Of a stretch of DNA of 64,000 nucleotides, positions 47,095-59,200 are shown in pieces. Below the pieces are notes generated by a model, which was not told the origin of the DNA, ran no database searches, and saw only the letters and a list, made by a program, of their open reading frames with translations. The first letter of the stretch is position 1. Each line of letters begins with the position of its first letter. Both the position numbers and the translations under genes were made by a program. The stretch spans positions 33,385,363 to 33,449,362 of the forward strand of contig CM017559.1 in assembly GCA_007844125.1 (NCBI GenBank). The letters run 5' to 3'. This stretch comes from Sinonovacula constricta. Taxonomy: Eukaryota > Mollusca > Bivalvia > Cardiida > Solecurtidae.

Positions 47095-47149
47095 TTACTC
47101 CCCCTTGCGCGTTTCGTCCCCCTTAATATTCGTACTGTGGAACACAGCA

Positions 47150-47248
47150 ATGTCTGCTCCTAAAACATGCAATGTTTTGCTGTGCTGTACTGGCAGCGTT
47201 GCATCCTTAAAGATTCCACAGATAGTTAAAGATCTACAGGCTCTGAAG
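47150..47248 (+). CDS. PPCDC: PPCDC exon 1 (33 codons)
   Basis: Start codon to AAG, then donor GTAAAT. It encodes the first beta strand and glycine/serine loop that holds the FMN phosphate (VLLCCTGSVASLKIP). Confidence 0.95.
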
Positions 47249-50200
47249 GTAAATTTAAAGTTATTTACTCGACACCTATTATGGTAATGCATGTGTCAAA
47301 GACAATATACACAATTTGAAATTCACAACTAATGTGTATTTAAATGTTGACATGCAAGTCAAATTTTAAGAAAATTCTCCATCCACTTCTGAATGTATGA
47401 ACCATTTCTACTTTTAAAATTGATATTAAAGGTGTCTCCTTTTTAGAAGCAAGAAAATAGAAAATATTACGTTTTATCCTTATTACTAAATAGATAGTTT
47501 CCATGTGATGTCATAGGCACTGATAAGACAGTTTAAGGCAGCCATCTTTGTGGGCAGAAGCTAATGCAGGCCGAAATCGGGAAATATGTGCTGTATTAAA
47601 CTCACCACTGTGTTTTTATTTTTCAGTCTTTTTTCCTGAATTTTTTATCAAATTTAACAGCTTTTATAAAGTATCTTAAATATCAAAACTATATTTTGAT
47701 AGTTTAAAAGGTAAAGAAATACAACTGAAAATGATACACTGTTCATTTTGTTTTAAGTATGAGCCAATAGATTTATTTATTTATTTGTATTAATTCTGTG
47801 TGCATAGATCAATTGTAAAAATATTCTATTCTAAAATATGAATTTGAAGAGCTTTCCAATGATGTATAGCTTTTAATGTTCGGACCACAAATGAAGAAAT
47901 AACAAGAAAATAAAATTTACCCTTCTATACAATTCATATGAAAATCCCTTGAAGTTACCATCAAAGATGTCTGCCAAGATATGGGATTTTCACTGATATG
48001 GAAACTATCTATTAGGTGATATGTTTTGCTGTTGAGTATCGTTTGGAAACAAATTATAGCATTAGACAAACCTATCAAACATGTTACTGGTTTGGTTTAA
48101 CTGTGCTTTATTAAAAAAGTCACCAAGCTCTTGATAGCTACATGATTTATTTCAGAGTTGCCCAAAATGTTCTATAAAGTATTTTGGTTGATGGTGCAAG
48201 TATCAAATTATTTCACCACATGGTTTTGATTTTTTTAGAATTTAAATATATCAAGTAACCTATTTGTAAAAACAATTAGCACAAATAATTAAATAAAAAT
48301 TAATTTACAAAATATAAATTTAAAAATGTTTTATTCTACATCTGGTAGTGATGCTGAAAAATAAAAATGTCAGAGAAAAAGTAAAAAGAAAAAAAGTTGA
48401 CCATGCATGCCAATACCGAGATTCGACCCTCAAGCTGCCAGTTTTAAAGTATTTTAACCCTAATTTTGATACTCTTCAATGGGAGGTGCAGCACTACAAT
48501 TACTCTACCTTAATATCCATTTCTTTACTGTTTCGATATCATCAGCTTAAGAGCTTAAACTTTCTAAAACACTTTAAATTTTGATTTTCATAGGGAGACT
48601 TATGTGTCCTGCTACTAAACAATAGAAAGAACTAAACTAAATTACATAGCAAAAAACAAAAATGTGGCTTTGATTTCAACAAGTCAAATGCCTGGATAAG
48701 AAATGTGCTTTCTTATGTATCCATTAATTTATTTTGTTTAATTTCTACATTTGACGTTAACAAAAAATACTGTATCCAAATGTATACCATTTCAGTCACT
48801 CAGCTATGTGCTTTAAAATATCATAAGTTATAAAACTTACAGAAATGACCACAAAGAGAAAAAAGAGTAAATTATATTATCAATTGATTCTAAGCTGATT
48901 GTTATCTTAACTGGTACAGTTTCAATTTAAATGTGTTTTTTTCATTGGTTGACCATTTAAAACTTAACTCATGATAAAAGCTATTTCTAAGCAGATTGAG
49001 CAAAAACCATACATTTCTACTGTTTGGGTATAGTTACAAAAAACTTTCACAAAATCATGAGAATTCGCTAAATCTTGTGTGTGTGTGTTGTTGTTTTTTT
49101 TTTTTTTTTCTGTATCTGCTTCAAATAAGCTGATGCACAGCATGCTATACATAGTGAAGGCAACATTATATCTGCTTTAAGTGGACATTGTCTCCAAATA
49201 AGTGAAACAATAAACCTAATAAACAATAAAAAATCATTATCAGCAGCATCAGCAATCAGTATCACCATCAGTGTCAATGTTTCCTCATCCTCCTCTTTAT
49301 CATCATCTTCATCATGTCCATCATCCTCATTATTATCATCTTCCCCATTACCATTAATTTCAAAAGAACCTCAGTGTTTTCGATTCTGTTATCAACTGGC
49401 CATATAATACATGATACAGTTATATTAAATTAATCAAATTATTAAATGCTATTAGGTTTTTATTTTTTAATTTTTCAACAGAAACAAAATTCACAAAATA
49501 AAAAGATAATCATTATTTTCATAAAATAAATGAAATGGAATTGATTTTTCAAAATTATCATTTATACTAAAGATTAAAATAAAAACTGGCAGAATGCATA
49601 GTTCAAGCATGAGAGGCTAGTGCAAAACTCCAAGAGCATCCAGACTGATGCTATATTTCCATCAATATTTTTCCTTTTTTTTCTTTTTAACTTAACCTTT
49701 TCCCAAAGTTGAACTGTTCATCCAAGAAGTTATTATTATTTTTTTATTGCACTACTTATGCACTGGATTTCATTGTGAAAATACTAAATTAAAAAGTAAT
49801 TGAATCACACTGTTAAGGAAGTTTACAGTTACTTTAATAGTTAAATGCAGCTTAATTGAACTTAAAATGCAAAGTTTCCATTCAGTTTTTTTGTTTTTAA
49901 TTTGCAAAAAAAGTAAGTGGCATATACATATAGGATCTTTAATGGCTGCTGGCATTTTATTAAATTTATAATAAAAATGTTGAAAAATAAGCATTTTTAA
50001 CTAAATTATTCAATGATTTCATTCTTTGCTTAAGTGCCCACACTGAAATTACTTGATACTGTAAGAAGAAAATAAGTTTTAGTATAAGTCAGTTATATGT
50101 ATGTTACCTCTTTTAGAATTTGTTTTATTTTTCAGTTTGAAGTGAAGGTGGTTAGTACAGATAAGGCACTTCACTTTTTCAACAAGTCAGACATCTCTGT

Positions 50201-53200
50201 TCCACTGTTTACCGACGAGGATGAATGGAAAGTAATACATACTTTAGTTTTCTGATGTTAATGATGTTTATTACAAAATAATAATAATAATAATAAAAGG
50301 TGCCCAAGTACTGAACCTGGCCATTCCATTATACTGACACCAACGAGCATGAGGAGGGAAGCCACTTCTACCAAATTTAAAGTCTTTGGTTTGACCTGGC
50401 CAGAGTTTGAAACTGGGATCTCGATCTGCAAGCCGATTCTCTACCACTTAAGCTTTTGCGGCCAGTCTGTTTAACTAGATGTAAATGTTATTATAAAATG
50501 CAACATAAAATTAGGTATATACATAAACTACCATCTACACTGCCTAGAAAAACAGCATCTTTTGAAACATACATGTTAAGTGACCAGCAGGGGCGGATCC
50601 AGAAAATATTGGTGGGAGGATATGAATCGAGATCCATTCATCTTTATCACAGTAAATACTAGATATATATACAAAGTAAGGGACCCTTACTTTGACCTAA
50701 GCAGTCAACAGACAAAATTTACTTTTTATTTATTTTTTACTTTTACCTGGTTGGTGAAGAAGGATGCATTCTCCAATCCACCACCATCCACCCTGGATCC
50801 ATCCCGGGTGTCCAGCACAGGATAATAAAGCCAGTTCTACAGTACTGAAAATCATGAAATTGACAAACGGAACGGAGTGGAAATGGAAATGAAACGTTTT
50901 TCGTTTCCTGTTGAAACGGAAACGGAACGGAGTGGAAATGGAAATGCAACGGAGCGCTACAAACGCTTGAAACGGTGTAAACGGTATAAACGCTATAATC
51001 GGAGCGCTTGGAACGCTAGAAACGGAAAAATCGGAATGCTCGTAACGGTAGAGTTATTTTCACTACCGCTTCAAACGTTTCTAGGTCACCCGATTATTTA
51101 TAGTAACATTTCAACCGTTTCTTGGTACGAAATAAATTTAAACGAACACAATAACTGGCTTCAATTTATCAACACAAACGCGCTTTTATATGTACTTTGC
51201 AGAAAGAAATAACATAAATTATTATCAAAAATTCGTATTTATCAAACTTGTACATTACAGTTCCGAAACCGCACGAGTTGTCCAAGTCAAAACACAAACT
51301 GCACTAAAAATCACTCCGCACGATAAAACACGCAATTTAACTATAATATTGCGTTTCTGTCGAAACTGATGTTTTAATTAATTCCAATGAATAGCTTAAC
51401 ATCCGCCTTGGATCGACATTCTTAGTCTTCATTGTTTGGCATATGAAGATAGTGTGTACACAGCTGTCATTACACGTATGCGCGCGCAATGTCGCAGCAT
51501 TTCCCGAGTTTGAATTTTCGCTAATTACTTTGTAGCTGCATGGTCCGTTCCCGGATCAACTACGCCAATCATTTTTGTGTGAACATACTTGCTTAAAGTA
51601 TTTTTCATTTACAAAGAATGCATTGCGTGGTACAAAATAAAGTTACTTAATGAAATTAAACCTCAACCAAAAGAGGTAACACATCTCATATAACACAAAA
51701 AACATAAAACAACTACACATAAAACAAACAAACAATGCTATGTATTATTGCAAGGTGTGACCCAATCAAGAACCAATAACATCCTCCCCGGCACTCAGAG
51801 CCAATGACAAGTATGATCCTAAAGTTCAACGTCTGAATAACCATAGATTGCCAAATAGTGCACGTATACAATCATCGATTGACAGTTAAATAAAACAACC
51901 GTGATAAAAACTTACATCACGATAAATATTAAAGACATAATAATCATTACCGCCATTAAATTCACCTGATCACACATGATCATCATCAGGATCCCATATT
52001 ACTTATATAATCACCACTAATCATCATCAAAAGCAGCATCACCGGCATCACGATCTACATCATAATCGTCATGAGCATCAGCATCACCGTAACCGTTATT
52101 ACCATTTACATTATAATCATAAACAGCATCGGTATCACCGTCATCATTATCAGCAGAAGCAGCAGTAGCAGCAGCAGCACCGTCATTTACATCATCATTA
52201 CTTTAGTTACAGGGGTATGGATATGTATTTTATTTTATCTTGCCTCTTTGTCAAGCAAAGTTTCTTCTGCTTCTAATCTTAATTGTTATATATCTTATAA
52301 TGAACAATGTTGTAAATTTGGACAATAGTATCAGAATTCCTATTTCTAAATGCATAGTTCCCATTATGCGCTGTTACATATATAGGATTAATCGGAATTC
52401 GTGGACCGCGATTAAGAATCTGCATACAACTTTTGACTTTACTTGACTTGCAACTATTTGAATGAGGCCTGGCTACGGCTCATTTTCCCATTCATGTCTT
52501 GAATGTTCTATGCCAAAATGTGGTCTAATGAGGGCCCTACCGGGTACTTAATTTTTGTACCCATTTAAAGATAGAAATATATTAATTTAAAATATATCGT
52601 TTTGTAAATTGATATTATGTTTCTCCATGCGCGTGGGTAGGGTTCATGCCATCATAAAGTTCTACTCTAATTGAATCCCTAATTTTAAGACATGAGCGGA
52701 CACCCCAACTAATTAAGCTAATTGGCAGTTTTATGACACCTTGTTTGTCTAGTGGACAGGAAGTGTGACCGTGTTTTGGCGTCTTTTCCACTTCGCAAGA
52801 ACACATGCATCCTCTATGCAGCTGTGTTTGAAAATGTCACCTTATGGCAGTCGCGTGGTTTATGACCTTCACCTTTTAAAGAGCAATATGCATTGACTTA
52901 CGCGAGGACAACAAAAAGGACAAAACACTAAGGTGCACGATATCTTTTTTGGCTCATAAAAGGACCTTACGCTATATTTAGTAGTACCCACAATGGTGCA
53001 CCCTTTCCCCACCCACTATTTTTTAGTTTAAGAAGAGGAAACGTGGATGTGGGGATTGGGGATTTCTTATAGTAAATACTACATTAATTGTCGTGTTTTT
53101 TGTAAATAATGTTATCAAGAGAAGACACATCAAGGAACACAGTCTAATGTATATTTTCATCTCGTGTTTATTGGTTTATTGCAAATGTATTATTTCAATG

Positions 53201-56200
53201 GCTCGCCTATTCTTTTGTAGTTAATCCATACCTTAAATATAAATAATACCTTTATAAAAGTGTTTATGATCATTAAAAGGACTAAAAAGTTTTTGTAAGG
53301 ACATTTATATAAGTAAAAACATGCGCAGTCTGAAATATTACTACATAGTACAGTTTCCTCCCTCCACTATCATTCCTTTAGAACTTATATTTATGCCGCG
53401 AAGGTAAATCGTCAATAACGTTGCATATTTTTTCATAGCACACGCCGTTCACGCGTACTTACCATTTTTAATCCCTAAACAGTACCCAGCGTTCACACCC
53501 TCTCTTTCTTCTAAATGGCAGCTTGAAGACAATTATCGATCGATATCATGTTGCACAGTATTGAGAGAAATAATAGGTCGGTCAATTTGAAACAAACAAA
53601 AATCTTTTCGGCGACTTCAAATGATAGTGACCGGCGATTGATTCCCAGAATATTCTTTGATGCTGCAGTGTTAGCCAGAGAGCCCTCCTCTCCAGAAAGA
53701 AATTACACCGCATCTAATGATTTATTTGTTCACCGCATTTATTTGTTACAACCTTGGAGAAATTAAAATTACATTGATATAATTAGCGACTTCATGTTAT
53801 AAGTGCGTGAACAATATTGTTAACAGCCGTTAATTGGCGCTAATATGTGCAAACCGAAAACACAACAACACACACTTGTTTCTAAGAAAGTTGTTTGTTC
53901 TATGATACTTTATGTATGTGCCTGTTTTCGACAAAACAACATGTTCATGTTTATATGAGATAATCATTTTAACCATGAAATGTGACTGTAGTGAGTAATA
54001 CTTATCTAAAATTATTGGATATTACACGTTACTATCAGCGAGACGTTAAATCTAAAGTCCGCCATATAACAAATATCGGAAAGGGGCAAACATTCGCCTT
54101 TTTATTTTGGCAGTGGGGATGGGGGTAAACGCTGGGCCTTTTTATTTGAAGGACCTTTTTATTTGAAGGGGAGAGGGGGTGGCAAACGTCCGGTCTGCAC
54201 TTATAGGGGCGGGGGGCAAACGTCCGGGGGCAAGTTTTAAAAAAAATTGTGTGTGATATCGTCTTATTTTAAGGTCGGATCACCATTACGCTTTTTTTGC
54301 GGATTAACACGTCACAGAGAAGTTAACTTTTTAGGATACTGGGTGTGTGTGGACCATATTTGAAAGTTATTTCTTGTTTGTTTATTCCGGGATATGACGT
54401 CTGGCGAAGACAAGTAGGTAGGCATCTTCTCAATACTGCACTCCCTGAATTTTGAGGATTATTTGCAGGTGCTGGTTGTTAAGGGTATTTTTTGTTTGCA
54501 ATTTCCCTCCGGGTGACTGACACTGAATATCCTCGTCGCAAACAATCTACTGCCGATTCCTTTATATGTGATGGAAGACTTTTGCCTCTCCCTAGAATGT
54601 TTACTTCTTTCGTCAATTTGCAAACACACCGGAAGTACTTTACCTTTAGAAATTTATTAAACGAAATTTTTAGTCAAAATCGGAACGGAGCGAAACGGAA
54701 CGCTTGAAACGGTAGAAACGGAAGAAACGATAGAAACGCTGGAAGCGTTTGAAATGCAGCGCTGGAAGCGAATAAAACGAAACGGAAACGCAACGGAAGC
54801 GGAATGGAAACGGAGCGGCAAACGCTTCCAACTGAAATGGAAACGAAACGGACTGGAAACGGGAAAATTGTCAATTTCGTGATTTTCAGTACTGTATACA
54901 TTTTCCCTTCTGCTTATCTTATGTCCTTTACGCAGAACATGGAGATGTTGTTTACACAGGGGTGGTTTATTTTACACAAAAGTATGTGCAGCAGTTTATC
55001 AACACCAGTTTTCAATATATCAAAATTCCAAAGCTGTGACTACCACAGTGCTTGCAGCACTTTCATTTGTTATGTCATGGTAATAATGTATCATTAAATA
55101 CTGTATGTACATGTATCTTCTTTGATAGGCACTTGAAATATACACATTTCTTTGTTGGTTGTTGCATCAAATGAAAATATTGGCTGAAATTAGCAAATAA
55201 TTGTTCCGAACAGTCTTTTGCTGATTTGAAATGTGTAAATGTGCCATAGTCTTACTGAGCCATAATGCATTGTATACCATAAGAATGTAACCTGATTACT
55301 GGTTAACAACTTACAAAAAATACTGATAAGTGACTTCTATATTCTGCAGCTATAAAGTTGCCTTGAGGGCCTCCACTCTGATTCAGTCGCAATTCAGTTT
55401 TCAAATTAAATTCTATTTGAAATAAATGTATTTGTCAAAATCCCTTCACAAAACCCTGCCCTGTTTCATGCATGCTGTTGGAAAAATAACTTTTTCTGAA
55501 GGTAAAATGCCGAGATGTTCCCATTTGCCCCATTTCCTGAATATGAATGTTCTGTTCGCTATTTTCAGCCACTATAAGCCTTTTATGTAAATGATCTTTA
55601 TGGGTCGGAAATTTAATCTATGAACACTGAACACTCTAGGGAGGTTATTTTAGCCATGCTTCAATTTCTGGCTGCACCAGTAATGGAATTATATTGGCCA
55701 TTTATTGGACCACTCAGCTGAACAGTATTATAGATGAGGATGCCAATGTTAAATTTTTATGTGAGAGCACCAACAAGCAACAGCCTATGGACACAGGGCA
55801 TGTGGTGTTATCACACATAGTGGGTTAGTGGTTCTACCCAACAAAATACTTGTGGTGTCTTCTCATTCACCCAATCTATTTATTTCTGTTTTGTTCTAAC
55901 CTGAAATAGACAGAGAACAAGTTGTATACATCCACTTATTAGGGATTGACTGTATTCACCCATCTATGAAAGATGATTACGGAAATATGAAAAAGTCATA
56001 AAAGCATTGCAACATATACCAAAATTTGAATAGGCCCAGAACAAAGATATTCACATGCAAGCCAAACGTAAAAAAGAGCAAACCCAAAAATTGTACCTTG
56101 GAACGATCAGTTGCCAAAAGAGACCAGCTGGGGATGCTTTAACCGATTTTACAGAGCTCTAACCTTGCACTTCCTGGTGGGTTTCTCAAATGCAAGCAAT

Positions 56201-59200
56201 GACAAGAAAACCAATCTATTTTGGGTAAGGGACATTGTAAAAAAATAAATTGAATAAAAAATGTCTGTCTCAATAACCATAGCTTTAAATGTGACTTTTA
56301 ATTGTCCATCTACATGTGTACACACCATATTACCCTAATAGTAACAATGAATGTAACCAAACATTGGTAAATAGCCTCTACTAATTTTAAGTAATTCTAA
56401 AAATATATCAGGTACAGTAAACATTCAGTGCATTTAATTCTAGAAATTTAAACTCCTGATCATACAGCTCAAAAGCCTCCAGATTATACAACTCACAGTG
56501 AGAGCAGTCGGATCTGGATATACACACTATTTGTCTAAAGTTTACATTATATATCTATTTAAACACCTGTCCCGTCTAATAAGCTTAATATTTAAGTCTG
56601 ACATATTACATGAATAAAGCTTCAAGTTATTAGTCCTCTACCGGTGTTTACACCGGAGGGGACTATAGGTTTACCCTCCTTCTGTCAGTCCGTCAATCTG
56701 TCTGTCTGTCTGTCTGTCTGCCCGCTAAAAATCTGGATCCTTTGATAACTTAAAAACTATTAAAGCTAGGCGCATGAAACTTGGTATGTTAATAGGTAGC
56801 AATGTGTACAATATGCAAGCGCAACATTTGGTTCGCTACCTTGAAGGTCAAGGTCACAGCATGACCTTGAAGCAAAATCGTGTCCGGCCCATAACTTCGT
56901 TATTTGAAGTCGGATTTTAAAACTATTTCACAGAAATGATCACCATATTGAGATGACGTGTCACGAACAAGATTTGGGTTGCTACCTTGAAGGTCAAGGT
57001 CACAGCATGACCCTGCAGCAAAATCGTGTCCGCCCCATAACTTTGTTATTTGAAGTCGGATTTTACAACTATTTCACAGAAATGATCACTATGTTGAGAT
57101 GACGTGTCGCGAGCAACATTTGGGTCGCTACCTTGAAGGTCAAGGTCACAGCATGACCTTGCTAATGCAGCAAAATTGTGAAGTTTTGATAGCGCACTTA
57201 CCTTAAATGATAGTGCGTTAAGGTGCTCATACCTTAAATAAAGGCCAAAAATAAATGTCATAAGTTAACAATTATTTAGGCCAGGTGAATTAAAAAAATA
57301 TGTGAACCCCAACTACTGTAGATTTCCTTGTTTATTACTTCATTTTTAAGCCATAATTATACAAATACAGACTTCAGCCTCAAATTAATTATAAATGGCA
57401 ATAAACAGGAGCGTATGACAATTAAAGAGCTTTTTGAGGGACCGGTAGGGGACTACTGTATTGCCCGCAATACTATCAAATGCTTGTTTTATTGAGCATC
57501 TGTGGTAAGAAATCTAACATCGGAGCCCTATCTTTAATGCACTATTACTGCCCTGCAATAAGATATTTAATAGGGCTCTTAAATTATCCTTCAAGATGAA
57601 AATGAATTATTTTGGACAGTATTTGCAGAAAATAGCTTTGAACCACCACAAGAAACCATCTTATTATTGTCTCGGATCAATCTTGCTTGTTGTTTTCTTT
57701 ATTTTGCTTCATTCTATGGTTTTATTAGAAACAAATGCTGTTGTCGTTCAGCTCATGTCGGAACCGGTACATTTTTGCATACTCCGAAAGCACTGTTTTA
57801 TGCTATGTTTAAGTTTTGGCATGAGTTAACTTCCAGTTTCGAAAAGAAAACGAAAAAAAAAACCCCCACAAACTATACTTAAATCTGTGCATAAATCAGT
57901 CCCAATTCTATTACCTTCAATGTTTTAATATTAGAATGACTAAACAAATGATTGTTTGACCTAAGTTACAAATAAATACTGATCTTTTGACATATATTTT
58001 TATAGAAATTGTCCCAGTTAAATCCCATTTGTAGAGCAGTAAAAACTTTTCTTGTTGTTAGGTTAATTTATATTTTTAGTTTCTCTGGCCACAGAGCCTT
58101 AATATTGCAATACTGGTAAGCTAGTGGCATTGACTTTTAAGGCACTTGACATGCTTACATTGTCGAAGTCCGCATGCTTCGAGAGTATGAGCAAGCAATA
58201 AATATTCTTTTAAAAAAGATATGATTCGTTGGCGAGGCTTTCATTAACCTTAAATGATTTTTTTTCTTAAGAAAATAAGCTTTTAAAATGAAACAATTTA
58301 CGAGTTTTACACACAAATGTACACCACACTGTCACTCAACGTGATATATTTAGAAATTAGTGTACTCAGTTATGATGTTCACTTGGACGACATTTTCTAA
58401 GTATTTTCTCCGCTGTTAAAGGTCAACTTGATCTGTGCTTCAAGTCTCTGAAGCTATTATTGTAATGTGCTTTAATTTACGATGGAACCGGACAGTGAGT
58501 GTGTAAACGTTGGCTTTGAAATGGATTAAATTTAGGGTAAAGTGTCGCTAGGATATAATGATGTTCTTATATACACAACAGCATGGTCTGTAATTAATAA
58601 GGATTTTTATGAAAATAGGTGGTACATAAAACGTCTTAACTATGTCTACTGGTATATTTATGTGTATTTAAATCCGCAGTTATAAAGAATGGACTGTTCA
58701 CTTCACCCTCTAGCTCAAGAATAATGCTAATTACAACTGGGTATTTATATGAGAAAACAGAATAACGCTGCCATCAGTAACAATATCAATTTACACACGT
58801 CATTGACATGTAAAAGAAAAAGTAGCAGTCCTAAATTACTTCCCTTAGGGACACCGTATAATAATAATATTAATAATTAAATAATCTCTGACATAGTATT
58901 AATAAACATTTACATTAAGGTTTCTGTCAATTAAATAGGACTGAAACAACTCAAGACAAAGTAGCAGACAAAATATCATGCTCGACTGTGTCAAAGGCTT
59001 TTTGTAAATCCAGCATGATAAATTCCATATAAAGACATTTTGAGATTTGATCAGTTAGATGAATTAGTAAGGGATAGAATAATAAACCCTTTAATACACT
59101 AAACCATTATTCACTATAAGCGTCTAGTTAGTTAGGTAACACAGGAAAGGACGCTAACAGGTCTGTATTAAGACGCATTAGATCTTTTACTTGTCTAAAA

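Larger units (their letters stand above)
50840..54894. mobile_element. 4.06-kb non-autonomous element with 27-bp TIRs and TA flanks
   Basis: The left end CAGTACTGAAAATCATGAAA and the reverse complement of the right end, CAGTACTGAAAATCACGAAA, match over 27 bp (to TTGACAA). TA dinucleotides flank both ends (50838-50839, 54895-54896). Inside each end lies an array of GGAAACG/GGAAATG hexamer-heptamer motifs in the same orientation. The middle has a CAT/CAG triplet tract (51970-52200), a G-rich stretch with repeated GGCAAACGTCCGG (54170-54230) and no recognisable transposase. It sits in PPCDC intron 2. Confidence 0.7.

Noticed and set aside
52071..52328. 85-codon Ile/Ser-rich frame
   Set aside because: Explained by the CAT/CAG triplet tract inside the 4-kb element.
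57596..57829. 77-codon frame with a possible membrane segment (CLGSILLVVFFILL)
   Set aside because: It is isolated in PPCDC intron 2 with no splice partner, and overlaps another frame of similar length. It could be chance in AT-rich DNA.
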